From positions 1 to 64,000 of the forward strand of contig JADLDB010000092.1 of the NCBI GenBank assembly GCA_020846875.1: a stretch of DNA of 64,000 bases, in the 5' to 3' direction. The first letter of the stretch is position 1. The number at the start of each line of letters is the position of its first letter. A program made the position numbers and the translations under genes. This document shows positions 9,358-17,370 of this stretch, piece by piece. This DNA is from Myxococcales bacterium. Lineage in GTDB: Bacteria; Myxococcota; Myxococcia; Myxococcales; Myxococcaceae. The notes beneath the pieces were generated by a model. It searched no databases. It had not been told where the DNA came from and saw only the letters and a program-made list of their open reading frames with translations.

Positions 9358-9893
9358 CAGCGCTTCGTCCTCTTCCGCTTCTTCGCAGACGGCGGCTGCG
9401 TCGGCGCCGCGCGCAGCTCCTTCGTGGAGGCGCGCGCCTTCTGGGCCGCCTCCTCGCGAAAGCCCAGGAGCTTCACCCGTAAGGCCGGGTCGTGCACCGC
9501 GAGCAGCCGCACCGCGAACAGCGCCGCGTTGGTGGCCCCCGCCGCGCCGATGGCGAAGGTGGCCGTGGGGACGCCCGCCGGCATCTGCACGATGGAGAGC
9601 AGCGAGTCGACGCCGGACAGGGCCTTCGACTGCACCGGCACGCCGAGGACGGGCAGGGGCGTCAAGCTGGCCACCATGCCCGGCAGGTGCGCCGCCCCGC
9701 CCGCGCCCGCGATGATGCAGGCGAAGCCTTCGTCGGCCGCGGTGGTGGCGAACTCGTACATCCACTCCGGCGTGCGGTGGGCCGACACCACCTGCGCCTC
9801 GAAGGGCACCCCGAAGCGCTCCAGCGTCTGGGCGGCGTGCTGCATCGTCTCCCAGTCCGAGCTGCTGCCCATGATGACGGCGACGCGACTCAT
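9357..9893 (-). CDS. purE: N5-carboxyaminoimidazole ribonucleotide mutase (PurE)
   Basis: 178 residues from ATG 9893. A GTG-type start 12 codons earlier is possible but adds no conserved sequence. It has the class I PurE signatures [23 protein letters not shown] (catalytic His) and [12 protein letters not shown]. It converts N5-CAIR to CAIR, the step after PurK. The protein ends in a basic tail ([12 protein letters not shown]) beyond the usual 160-165 residues, which may be a lineage-specific extension. purE is first in the purE-purK operon. It lies 58 bp from the lipoprotein gene whose start is far upstream on the same strand, so that gene could be co-oriented in the same transcript. Confidence 0.97.
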   Translation of the reverse strand: MSRVAVIMGSSSDWETMQHAAQTLERFGVPFEAQVVSAHRTPEWMYEFATTAADEGFACIIAGAGGAAHLPGMVASLTPLPVLGVPVQSKALSGVDSLLSIVQMPAGVPTATFAIGAAGATNAALFAVRLLAVHDPALRVKLLGFREEAAQKARASTKELRAAPTQPPSAKKRKRTKR

Positions 9894-9950
9894 GTGAGGC
9901 GCCCACCGTAATGCGAAACGCGGCGCCACGCAGGTTTCGGGTACGCGTCG

Positions 9951-12176
9951 TCAGTTGGCGCCGCTCGACGGCACCGTGTCTTCGTGGTGGTCGTGGTCGG
10001 GCCCGCCGAAGGTGCCGCTCCAGGGCTCCTGCGCCACCTTCAGCCCCGGCCAGGTGAACGTGCGGAAGGTGGCCGAGCTCCCCGCGAAGGGCGGGTCGCA
10101 CTTCTGGCACGCCGGGTTGCCGCTGGGGTCCAGCGCGCCTTCCATGAAGGTGAGGCTGCCGTTGGCCACCTCGAGGAGTTGGGGCGAGGTGCGCGCCACG
10201 AGGTTCAAGGGGCAGAGGAAGGCCTCCTGCCCCGTCATCACGTCGATGCCGTGCAGCGCGTAGAGGGGCAGCACGCCGGCCGTCTCGTCGATGACGAAGG
10301 TGAGGGCCACCGTGCGCGGGCCCCGCGAGGTGCTCCACTGCGCCAGGCGCAGCTGCTCCCCCCAGAAGCGCCAGCCGTCCTTCAGGGTGTGCGTCCAACG
10401 GATGGACGTGAGGCCCGCCTCGTAGCCGGTGAGCGTCTTCTCTCTGTCCTTGGGCGCGGGCACGAAGCGCGCGTCGGCCACCACCGCCCGGCCCACCTCC
10501 GTCGGCAACGCCACCGCCGGCAAGCCGGACGTCGCGTACAGCACCACGCTGCCATTCTCCGGGTAGAGCAGCCCGCGCGCCACGGCCAGCTCTCCGCCCA
10601 CCAGCGAGGTGTCCGTCAACTTCCAGCGGAACAGCCCGTCGTGGGTGTAGCTCATCAGCAGCGTCGGGGAGTCCGGCACCAGCGGCGCCGCCTGGGAGCG
10701 CGTGGAGGAGAAGGCGATGTAGAGGTTGCCCACCACGTCCGAGGCCACTCCATAGGGGTGCGGGTGGTTGCACTGCGCGAGGAGCGGGTCCGTCACCTGC
10801 TGGGCCATCACCAGTCCCCCCGCCGCGTTCAACACCACCAGGAAGTAGCTGCGGCAGTATTGCGCGTCGGCCCCGCCCACGCCCCGCGGGTACGCCTCGT
10901 ACAGCGCCGCCAGCCGGTCCGGCCCCTGCACCACCAGCCGCGCCAGGAAGAGGGTGGTGGTGAGCGCCAGGAAGTCGGGCCGCGCCGTGCGCAAGTCGAA
11001 GGTCCACGCCGCGAGGCCCGTGGAGGGGTCCATCGCCGTCACCTTGCCGTTGGGCGCCGCCGGGTAGTCCGCGCACACCAGCTTGTTGCCCCAGAAGATG
11101 CACCGCCGCGAAGGCCCCAGCGGCGCCGTCAGCGCGTTGGCCGTGTTGGCGCGGAGGATGGGGGCCGCCTGGAAGAAGCCGGACAGCGACGCCGCGCCCG
11201 AGGGCTCCAGCACGAAGTCGTGCAACTCCAGGGGAGGCACGCCCATCGACACGTCGCCGGTGGTGGTGGCGTCGAAGGTCCAGGCCGCGTTGAGGGAAGA
11301 GGGCTCCTCGCGCACGCAGGTGTTGCCGGCACACCGGCCCTCCGACTGGCAAGCGGAGGCCTCCGCGCAGACGAAGCCGTCCGGTGGGTCTCTCACCTTG
11401 CACGCCCCGCTGATGCACACCTCCGCGGCGTCGCAGTGGTTGAGGGGCCCGCAGCTCGTCCCGTCCGCCGCCGGCGCCAGGCCGCACCCACTCGTCGGGT
11501 GGCAGACGCCCAGTTGGCACTTGCCGTCGCCCGGGCACGGCGGGCCGGGCACGTTCTCGCAGCCCGTCTCCGGGTAGCAGACGTCCACCGTGCAGAGGTT
11601 GCGGTCGTCGCAGTCCACCGGGGTGCCCACACACCGCCCCGCCTGGCAGGCGGAGGCCGTCACGCACTTCGTCCCCGGGGCGCAGGCGGTGCCGTCCACC
11701 GCCAGCGTCTCCACGCACTTCCCCTCCTCGGTGTCGAAGGCCGCCACCGCGCAGGGCGAAGAAGCTTCGCACGCCGGCACCTCGTTGACGGTGGCCTCCA
11801 GGCCCAGCCGTTGACTGGGCAGGCCCTCCGAGGACACCGTCAGCCAGCGCGAGGAGAGGCCCGCCGTCGTGGCCGTGAAGGCCACCGGAATGGACGTGGG
11901 CCCCGGCGGCACCTCCGCCGGCAACTGCGCGCCAAACGGCGCCTCCAGCGCCGACCAGGTGACGGGCAGCCTCGCCTTGCCGTCGTTGTGCAGCACGAAG
12001 GTGAGGCTGCGCGTCTTGCCGTCCACCCACACCGGCTCGAAGACGAGCGAGGAGGGCTCCAGGCGCAGCCGGCTCTGCACCCCCACCAGCGTGTCCTGGT
12101 TGCACCCCGCCAGGCTGAGGCCCAGCAACACCCCCAGGGCCACCGCAGCGCCGCCTGTTCGACCCGGTCGTGTCAC
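9951..12176 (-). CDS. Large Cys-rich lipoprotein with Ig-like and beta-propeller regions
   Basis: 741 residues from GTG 12176; a GTG at 12218 would add 14 residues. The signal peptide is Arg-rich and hydrophobic, with lipobox SLAGC. Residues about 35-130 form an ASPM/SPD-2/Hydin-like Ig domain (SLVFEPVWVDGKTRSLTFVL, LGLEATV). Residues about 135-290 hold more than 20 cysteines in short CxxGxC-type repeats (TACAPGTKC, DCDDRNLCTVDVC), resembling other myxobacterial disulfide-rich modules. The remaining 450 residues read as a PQQ-like beta-propeller (AMDPSTGLAAWTFDLRT, YTHDGLFRWKL, GIDVMTGQEAF). It is probably an outer-membrane or surface binding protein. No enzyme signature is present. It lies upstream of purE on the same strand with 57 bp between them. 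Confidence 0.85.
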   Translation of the reverse strand: MTRPGRTGGAAVALGVLLGLSLAGCNQDTLVGVQSRLRLEPSSLVFEPVWVDGKTRSLTFVLHNDGKARLPVTWSALEAPFGAQLPAEVPPGPTSIPVAFTATTAGLSSRWLTVSSEGLPSQRLGLEATVNEVPACEASSPCAVAAFDTEEGKCVETLAVDGTACAPGTKCVTASACQAGRCVGTPVDCDDRNLCTVDVCYPETGCENVPGPPCPGDGKCQLGVCHPTSGCGLAPAADGTSCGPLNHCDAAEVCISGACKVRDPPDGFVCAEASACQSEGRCAGNTCVREEPSSLNAAWTFDATTTGDVSMGVPPLELHDFVLEPSGAASLSGFFQAAPILRANTANALTAPLGPSRRCIFWGNKLVCADYPAAPNGKVTAMDPSTGLAAWTFDLRTARPDFLALTTTLFLARLVVQGPDRLAALYEAYPRGVGGADAQYCRSYFLVVLNAAGGLVMAQQVTDPLLAQCNHPHPYGVASDVVGNLYIAFSSTRSQAAPLVPDSPTLLMSYTHDGLFRWKLTDTSLVGGELAVARGLLYPENGSVVLYATSGLPAVALPTEVGRAVVADARFVPAPKDREKTLTGYEAGLTSIRWTHTLKDGWRFWGEQLRLAQWSTSRGPRTVALTFVIDETAGVLPLYALHGIDVMTGQEAFLCPLNLVARTSPQLLEVANGSLTFMEGALDPSGNPACQKCDPPFAGSSATFRTFTWPGLKVAQEPWSGTFGGPDHDHHEDTVPSSGAN

Positions 12177-12218
12177 CTCGGCGCAGTGTCGCACGGGCTG
12201 CCTCACCTTCGTCACCAC

Positions 12219-12555
12219 CGTGCCAGCGTCGTGCCTACTTCGGCTTCTACACAGAGAAGATCCTCATTCATGTCGTGGAAGCAGTAGGGGCCCCACACTT
12301 GTGTAAAACTGGAAATAACCTATGAGTCCGAGGACTTCCGCGGCCCAGCCCTGTGGAGGAAGAGGGGGTTTTTCCAGAGGGTGCCACAGCGTGGGGTGGT
12401 GTGCGCAGCTAACCCACAGTCAGTCACGGAATTCCATCAGGCAGAACACAGGCGCGTCACAGCGTTACCAACATGGCGCTTTGGAAAACCAGAGGCGCGG
12501 CGAAAACACCCGGCCAGCGTCAGGCGCGCAGAAGTAGGCTGACGCCCACGCCCAT
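12219..12555. other. Intergenic region between divergent genes, AT-richer patch with candidate promoter
   Basis: About 340-380 bases separate the divergent lipoprotein and kinase genes. Around 12290-12330 the sequence is markedly AT-richer than its surroundings (TGTAAAACTGGAAATAACC). A weak sigma-70-like pair, TTGTGT at 12299-12304 and TATGAG at 12321-12326 with 16-base spacing, points toward the kinase. A second AT-rich patch near 12475-12520 precedes the kinase start. No hairpin, ORF with an RBS or RNA gene is evident. Confidence 0.3.
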
Positions 12556-14259
12556 ATGAGCCAGCGCATCGGCAAGTACGACGTCCTGGCGCAGCTCACC
12601 AGCGGGGGCATGGCCGAGCTGTGCCTGGGCTGCACGGCGGGGCCGGGTGGCTTCCGCAAGTACGTGGTGCTCAAGCGCATCCTCCCCGACGCGGCCAACG
12701 ACGAAGTCTTCGTGCAGATGTTCCTCGACGAGGCGCGCATCACCGCGGCCTTCTCGCACGCGAACATCGCGCAGGTGTTCGACCTGGGAGAGGACCGGAA
12801 GAGCGGCCTGTACGTGGCGATGGAGTTCATCCCCGGGCAGAACTTGAACGAGGTGGTGGAGGCCTGCGCGCGCCAGGCGGCGGTGCTGCCCCTGGGCTTC
12901 TCGGTGGCGGTGGTGCACGACTGCGCGCTGGCGCTGCACTACGCGCACACCTTCAAGCTGCCCACCGGAGAGCCGTCGCCCGTCATCCACCGCGACGTGG
13001 CGCAGAAGAACGTCATGGTGACGTACGAGGGGCAGGTGAAGCTGCTCGACTTCGGCATCGCCAAGGCGAAGAACGCGCTGTCCCGCACCAAGGCGGGCAC
13101 GGTGAAGGGCACCGCCGGCTACATGTCGCCCGAGCAGGTCCGCGGCGAGGTGGTGGACGCCCGCAGCGACGTCTTCAGCCTGGGCGTGGTGCTGTGGGAG
13201 ATGGTGACCGGCCGGCGCCTCTTCGCCGCCGACACCGAGCTGGAGGAATTGCGCCTCATCCTCTCCGGGCCCATCGAGCCGCCGGACCAGGTGGAGCCGT
13301 CGGTGCCCGAGCCGCTGGGCCGGGTGGCGATGCGGGCGCTGGAGCGGGACAAGCACAAGCGCTTCGCCTCGGCGCGGGACTTCGCGCGGGCCCTGGCCAC
13401 CGAGTGCGGCGACCTCCTCTTCGACGTCGACGAGCGCGCGGCCTTCATGAAGGACCGCTTCGCCTCGAAGATGGAGTCCACCCGCAAGCTCTTCGAGGCC
13501 GCCGCCGCCACCGTGTCCGAGGCCGAGGTGGAGGAAGCAGCCCGCGCCTACCGAGACTCCCGCCAGCACGATGAGAAGGGCAAGACGCCGGCGCGTCCCC
13601 GGGTGGCGGCCGCGAAGTCCCCCAAGGCGTCGGCCAACAAGCTGCCCCAGGTGTCCGCGTCGAAGCTGCCCAAGGTGTCGGCCAACAAGCTCAAGCCAGT
13701 GGGTGCCTCGGCCCGCAAGCTTCCGCTGGTGGAGACGGACACCGAGGCCCAGGTGCCGGTGGCGCCTGCGCCCACTGGCGAGCGGCCGGCGGTGAAGAGC
13801 CCGCTGGTGGTGGGGGCCCTGGCCATCGTCGTCGCGGTGGGCGCCCTCGTCGCCTGGAAGCTGGCCGGAGGCGCGCCGGTGGCCGAGGAGGGCCCGGTGA
13901 CGCCGGACATCGCCGCCATCCCCGGCGCGGGGGGCCCGGAGGACGAGCCGGACCCGCCCGCTGACGTGCCGCCCCAGAAGGCCGCTGATTCCCGCCCCGG
14001 GGACTCCAGAACCAGCGAGCCAAAGACGCCCTCGAAGGTGAAGGGTGAGGTGACGCTGGTGCTCTTGCCCGAAGGCACCGTCACCAAGGGCAAGCAGGAG
14101 CTCGGCCGGGGGATGATGATGACCTTCTCCCTCCCGGTGGGGACGCACCTGGTGACGGTGGTGGGGCCGGACGGGGTGAAGCGCAAGCTGTCCCTGCCCG
14201 TGCAGCAGGGGAAGAACAAGCCGCTCAAGCTCCAGGTGGCCGAGCTGCCTGCGCAGTGA
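12556..14259 (+). CDS. Membrane-anchored Ser/Thr protein kinase with C-terminal PEGA-like domain
   Basis: 567 residues from ATG 12556. The kinase domain spans about 7-275. The glycine loop is TSGGMAEL. K40 sits in VVLKRIL, HRDVAQKN starts at H145 (catalytic D147), DFG is at 165-167 and GYMSPEQ follows. The catalytic loop lacks the Lys of HRDxKxxN (it has Ala), a variation seen in some myxobacterial and tyrosine kinases. Residues about 330-405 are a basic linker with repeated SANKLP/SASKLP units. One TM helix lies at about 417-436. The exported end is a small beta domain of PEGA type (GEVTLVLLPEGTVTKGK). The kinase is expected to phosphorylate cytoplasmic proteins while its outer domain senses or binds. 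Two small genes follow closely on the same strand. Confidence 0.93.
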   Translation: MSQRIGKYDVLAQLTSGGMAELCLGCTAGPGGFRKYVVLKRILPDAANDEVFVQMFLDEARITAAFSHANIAQVFDLGEDRKSGLYVAMEFIPGQNLNEVVEACARQAAVLPLGFSVAVVHDCALALHYAHTFKLPTGEPSPVIHRDVAQKNVMVTYEGQVKLLDFGIAKAKNALSRTKAGTVKGTAGYMSPEQVRGEVVDARSDVFSLGVVLWEMVTGRRLFAADTELEELRLILSGPIEPPDQVEPSVPEPLGRVAMRALERDKHKRFASARDFARALATECGDLLFDVDERAAFMKDRFASKMESTRKLFEAAAATVSEAEVEEAARAYRDSRQHDEKGKTPARPRVAAAKSPKASANKLPQVSASKLPKVSANKLKPVGASARKLPLVETDTEAQVPVAPAPTGERPAVKSPLVVGALAIVVAVGALVAWKLAGGAPVAEEGPVTPDIAAIPGAGGPEDEPDPPADVPPQKAADSRPGDSRTSEPKTPSKVKGEVTLVLLPEGTVTKGKQELGRGMMMTFSLPVGTHLVTVVGPDGVKRKLSLPVQQGKNKPLKLQVAELPAQ

Positions 14260-14281
14260 AGGCCGCGCCCGCGGGTGGTGC

Positions 14282-14602
14282 ATGGACGAGTCGCGACGAC
14301 TCACGCAGGAGGTGGACGCGCTGGCCGCGACGGTGGCCGAGCTGGAAGGGGCCGTGGCCCAGCGGGAGCGCTACCGGGCCGCGCTGCACGAGGCGTCGGT
14401 GGCGATTCACAAGCTGCGCCGGCACCTGCCCCGCGACGAGGGGCCCCTGGGCGGAGAGGCCGCCACCGAGGCCTGGCGCGTCCTCGTCACCGGCGGGGCC
14501 CTGGTGCCGGTGATTGCCGGCGCCTGGGGGCTGGACCAGGCGGTGGGCGGGGCGGCCATCGTGGCGGCGCTGGCGTTGCTCATCTGGGAGGCGGCGGGGT
14601 GA
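14282..14602 (+). CDS. Small coiled-coil membrane protein
   Basis: 106 residues, ATG at 14282, 22 bp after the kinase stop. Residues 1-50 are a charged heptad-like helix (ESRRLTQEVDALAATVAELE). Residues about 67-103 contain one or two hydrophobic helices (VLVTGGALVPVIAGAW, AIVAALALLIWEA). No family is recognised. Its stop overlaps the next gene by four bases (GTGA), so the two are translationally coupled. Position suggests they may work with the upstream kinase, perhaps as membrane partners; there is no direct evidence. Confidence 0.65.
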   Translation: MDESRRLTQEVDALAATVAELEGAVAQRERYRAALHEASVAIHKLRRHLPRDEGPLGGEAATEAWRVLVTGGALVPVIAGAWGLDQAVGGAAIVAALALLIWEAAG

Positions 14603-15054
14603 GCGACCGGGCGCTGCGCAGCGAGTACGAGGCGCTGCAGGCCAGAGAGAAGCGCGCGCGGGACGCGCTGTCCGGCTCGACGCCCGCGGTGCAGGAAGAG
14701 GTCTACCACCTGTCGCGGGAGGTGGAGTCGCTGGAGAAGGCGCTCGAGGCGCGGGAGGCGGGCGCCACGCGCAGGCTCAACCGCCGGCCGGTGTCGCAGC
14801 GGGTGGCGGCCTTCGGCTTTCAGGTCCTCTTCGTCGCGCCCATGGTGGCGATGGTGGGCGTGGGCCTGGGCCGGCAGCTGCGCTACCAGCGGGAGGCGGC
14901 GTGGCTGCTGCTGGTGGGCGGCCTGCTGCTGACGCTGGCGTGGATGGTGGGGCCCTTGCGCACCGCGGTGCTGCGCGGGGCGTCTGGGCCGTGGAGGCTG
15001 GCGCGGCGCGCGCGGCGGGCGCTGGCGGTGGTGGAGGCGTCGCTGCCTCGATGA
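14599..15054 (+). CDS. Coiled-coil protein with two transmembrane helices
   Basis: 151 residues from GTG 14599, overlapping the preceding stop by 4 bp. An N-terminal coiled coil (about 1-60, EYEALQAREKRARDALSG, REVESLEKALEAREAG) is followed by two hydrophobic helices at about 70-90 (VAAFGFQVLFVAPMVAMVGV) and 102-122 (AWLLLVGGLLLTLAWMVG). A short basic tail follows. It has the same plan as the upstream small protein: a cytoplasmic coiled coil followed by membrane helices. I do not recognise it. It ends 8 bp before the convergent FecR gene. Confidence 0.7.
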   Translation: MSDRALRSEYEALQAREKRARDALSGSTPAVQEEVYHLSREVESLEKALEAREAGATRRLNRRPVSQRVAAFGFQVLFVAPMVAMVGVGLGRQLRYQREAAWLLLVGGLLLTLAWMVGPLRTAVLRGASGPWRLARRARRALAVVEASLPR

Positions 15055-15062
15055 AGCACCCG

Positions 15063-16286
15063 CTACTGGAGCAGCTCGCGGGCCTCCGCCACCTTGGCGC
15101 CGTTGGGGAAGCGCTTCACGTAGTCGGCGGCCACCTGCTTCGCCTCGCCCTGCTTCCTGGCCCGCACCAGCACGTCCAGCCAGCGGCCCATCGCGTCGGG
15201 CGCCGTGTCGGCGTTGGGGGCTTCCTTCACCGCCAGGGCAAACCACTTCACCGCCCGCGCGTCGTCGTGCTCCACGTTCGCCGCCAGGTCCCCCAGCCGG
15301 ATGGCCGCGTCCGTGGCCGCGCGCGTCCCCGGGAAGCGCTCGCGCACCTGCAGCCACGCCTCACGCGCGTAGGCCGGCTGCCTGGCCTTCCTCGCCGTGT
15401 CACCCAGCAGCAGCACGTCGGCCTTGGGCAGGGACTTGGTCAACCAGCCGAAGCCCGCTTCGTCCGCCGCCTGCATGGCCCCCTGCGCGTCGCCCTTCTC
15501 CGCCAGGTAGCGCCAGGTGGGCCCCTGCGCCCTCGGCTTCTCGGGCGCCGCGGCGGCGGGCGCGGGGCGCTCCTTCGGCAGCACCCGCACCGAGGGGGGC
15601 GTCACCTGCCTGGTGGCGTCGGCCAGCGCCGGCGGCGTCTCCAGGTACAGCGAGGCGCGGGGCGGGTTGGAGAAGGCTTCCAGCTTCTGCTGAGTCGTCA
15701 CCCGCTGCCTGGAGAGGCCCGGGCCGTCCACCTCCACGATGCCCTCGTCCATCTCCACCTCGAGGCCGCCCGTCTCGGGGTTCCACCGGAGCTCGAAGCG
15801 CGTGCCCACCACGGCCACGCGGTAGGGGCCCGCCACGAAGTTCCACCGCGTCTGCTTGTCGCGGTGCACCACGGCCACGTGGGCCGCGCCCTTCTCGAGC
15901 AGCACGTCGGCGCCGTGGGCCGTCACCTGCGTCACCCGCAGTTGGGAGTCCCGCCGCAGCAGCACCTCGGTGCCGTCGCTGAAGTCGAGGGCCTCGTCGC
16001 CTGCCTGGGCCAGCACGAAGTCCGCGGTGGTGCCCGGCTGGCCGCGCACCGTCACCGACAGGGGCGTCTCGGGCCACGCCAGGAAGGCCACCACGGCGGC
16101 GGCCGCGGCGGCGGACAGCGCGGGGACGAGGAAGCGCCAGGGCGAGGGCGCCGGAGTGTCGACGCCGTGCAGCTTCTCGGCGAAGTGGGCCCGCGCGCGC
16201 GCCAGCACCTCAGCGTCGCTCTTCTTTCCAGCCTGGGCCCCCTGCTTCTCCAGGGCCTCGGTGTACTTCTTCGTGAAATCCTTCAT
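15063..16286 (-). CDS. FecR-domain membrane protein with C-terminal TPR-like repeats (sigma-factor partner)
   Basis: 407 residues from ATG 16286. A cytoplasmic segment (1-48) is followed by one TM helix at about 51-71. A FecR domain covers about 75-200 (DFSDGTEVLLRRDSQLRV, YRVAVVGTRFELRWN, VEVDEGIVEV-like strand). A Pro/Ala linker comes next, then helical repeats of TPR type from about 255 to the end (AYAREAWLQVRERFPG, AIRLGDLAANVEHDDARAV, VAADYVKRFPNG). FecR-type proteins act as anti- or pro-sigma factors across the inner membrane. Here the gene overlaps the sigma gene upstream by 4 bp (ATGA), which supports partnership. There is no TonB receptor next to it, so the signal source is unknown. 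Confidence 0.88.
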   Translation of the reverse strand: MKDFTKKYTEALEKQGAQAGKKSDAEVLARARAHFAEKLHGVDTPAPSPWRFLVPALSAAAAAAVVAFLAWPETPLSVTVRGQPGTTADFVLAQAGDEALDFSDGTEVLLRRDSQLRVTQVTAHGADVLLEKGAAHVAVVHRDKQTRWNFVAGPYRVAVVGTRFELRWNPETGGLEVEMDEGIVEVDGPGLSRQRVTTQQKLEAFSNPPRASLYLETPPALADATRQVTPPSVRVLPKERPAPAAAAPEKPRAQGPTWRYLAEKGDAQGAMQAADEAGFGWLTKSLPKADVLLLGDTARKARQPAYAREAWLQVRERFPGTRAATDAAIRLGDLAANVEHDDARAVKWFALAVKEAPNADTAPDAMGRWLDVLVRARKQGEAKQVAADYVKRFPNGAKVAEARELLQ

Positions 16287-16921
16287 GACGAGAAGGACCT
16301 CCCTTCGGCGAGCCAGCCGCGAATCTCGGGTTCGCGCTTCACCAGCTCGTTGAATACTTCTTCCGCGCGCCACAGGCGGCGCTTTGCCGTCGACAACGAC
16401 ACGCCCACCGACTGGGCCACTTCGGTCAGCTCCAGCCCCTCGAAGTGCCGCAGGGTGAAGCACAGTCTCTCGTCCACCGGCAGGCGGTCCAGCACCACCT
16501 GCACGCGCTTGAGCACCAGCCGCTCCTGCACTGCGTCGGAGGTGGTGAGGGCTGGCAGGCCGCTGTTCTCGAGGGAGTCTTCGTCGCTCCCGCCGGCCGG
16601 GCCACCGAAGGGCAGCCAGCGGCGCCAGCGGCGCTTCTTGAGCAGGGAGCGCGCGGTGAAGACGGTGAGGCTGCGCAGCCAGGGCTTCAATTTGTCTGCG
16701 TGGCGCACGCGGCCGACGCCTTCGAGGGCGCGCGAGAAGACTTCCTGCACCAGGTCCTCCAGCTCCGCGTCCGCCCCCAGCACCTTGCGCAGCACGGACA
16801 GGACGTAGGGCGCGAAGCGGTCGTAGAAGGCGAGCCAGGCGCCCGGACGGCGGGCCACCAGGGCCTCCAGCAGGCGCTCGTCACTCCCGGCGAACGCCAC
16901 CTTCGGGGAGACTTGGCTCAT
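16283..16921 (-). CDS. ECF-type RNA polymerase sigma factor
   Basis: 212 residues from ATG 16921; an ATG at 16972 would add 17 residues, and RBS evidence does not decide. Region 2 is AFYDRFAPYVLSVLRKV followed by ELEDLVQEVFSRALE. The region 2 to 4 linker has an unusually basic stretch (LLKKRRWRRWLPF). Region 4 is DRLPVDERLCFTLRHFEGLE with the HTH EVAQSVGVSLSTAKRRLWRA. It is co-transcribed with, and overlaps by 4 bp, the FecR-domain gene. Auto-regulation from the 449-bp upstream region is likely, as in other sigma/FecR pairs, but no promoter motif was identified. Confidence 0.92.
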   Translation of the reverse strand: MSQVSPKVAFAGSDERLLEALVARRPGAWLAFYDRFAPYVLSVLRKVLGADAELEDLVQEVFSRALEGVGRVRHADKLKPWLRSLTVFTARSLLKKRRWRRWLPFGGPAGGSDEDSLENSGLPALTTSDAVQERLVLKRVQVVLDRLPVDERLCFTLRHFEGLELTEVAQSVGVSLSTAKRRLWRAEEVFNELVKREPEIRGWLAEGRSFSS

Positions 16922-16994
16922 CGCAGCGCTCACGCAGCGGCCCAGTATCCCGTGGAATTGGGGCCGGTTCATTCCCAATCAAATCATCGGGTTG

Positions 16995-17209
16995 GCCCGC
17001 CGGCGGAGAGGGCCCCTGGCTAGAGCGCCGATCAGGTTGGCGGACCGAGTGACGTCGGTGAGTTGCGAGCAGACCAAGGCGCGACGAGGGAAGCTGCTGG
17101 TGGGCAGTTGACCGAGGAGCAACGACGGGATGCGACGCAAATCGCCGATGTCACGACGGGAGCCAACCTGTTCGGCGCTCTCGCGCGCCTTCACCGCTTT
17201 CCGGCGGGC
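16995..17209. repeat. Long imperfect inverted repeat in the sigma/kinase intergenic region
   Basis: Arms of about 73 bases (16995-17067 and 17137-17209) are inverted copies of one another, centred on 17101-17102. The core match is GAGCGCCGATCAGGTTGGC at 17022-17040 against the complement of 17163-17181, with one mismatch. GCCCGCCGG (16995-17003) pairs with 17201-17209, and the TCGGTGAGTTGCG region pairs with CGCAAATCGCCGA. The centre itself is palindromic (CTGC...GCAG). Read as protein, both arms give similar short peptides (DVTRSANLIGALAR and DVTTGANLFGALAR), so the arms may be an inverted duplication of a former coding piece. No function is known to me. The 160 bases after it hold only the upstream region of the kinase gene. 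Confidence 0.7.
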
Positions 17210-17370
17210 CACCGCCCGGCAGGCGCCCACCCGCAGCGGGCCGGAGCGGGGTGAAGCCGCGTCGAGGCTTCGCGGTGGGTGGACTTCCGCGCCGACTCTG
17301 CCCATCCTCCTTTCGAGGCGCTGCCGGAACGTCCCGGCCCGGCTGACGCGTTCCACGGGGGAGCTGCCCA

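Noticed and set aside
8206-12105. A single 1299-codon frame spanning purK, purE and a lipoprotein region
   Set aside because: Only the purK part is meaningful; the rest is out of frame with purE and the lipoprotein, whose motifs lie in other frames.
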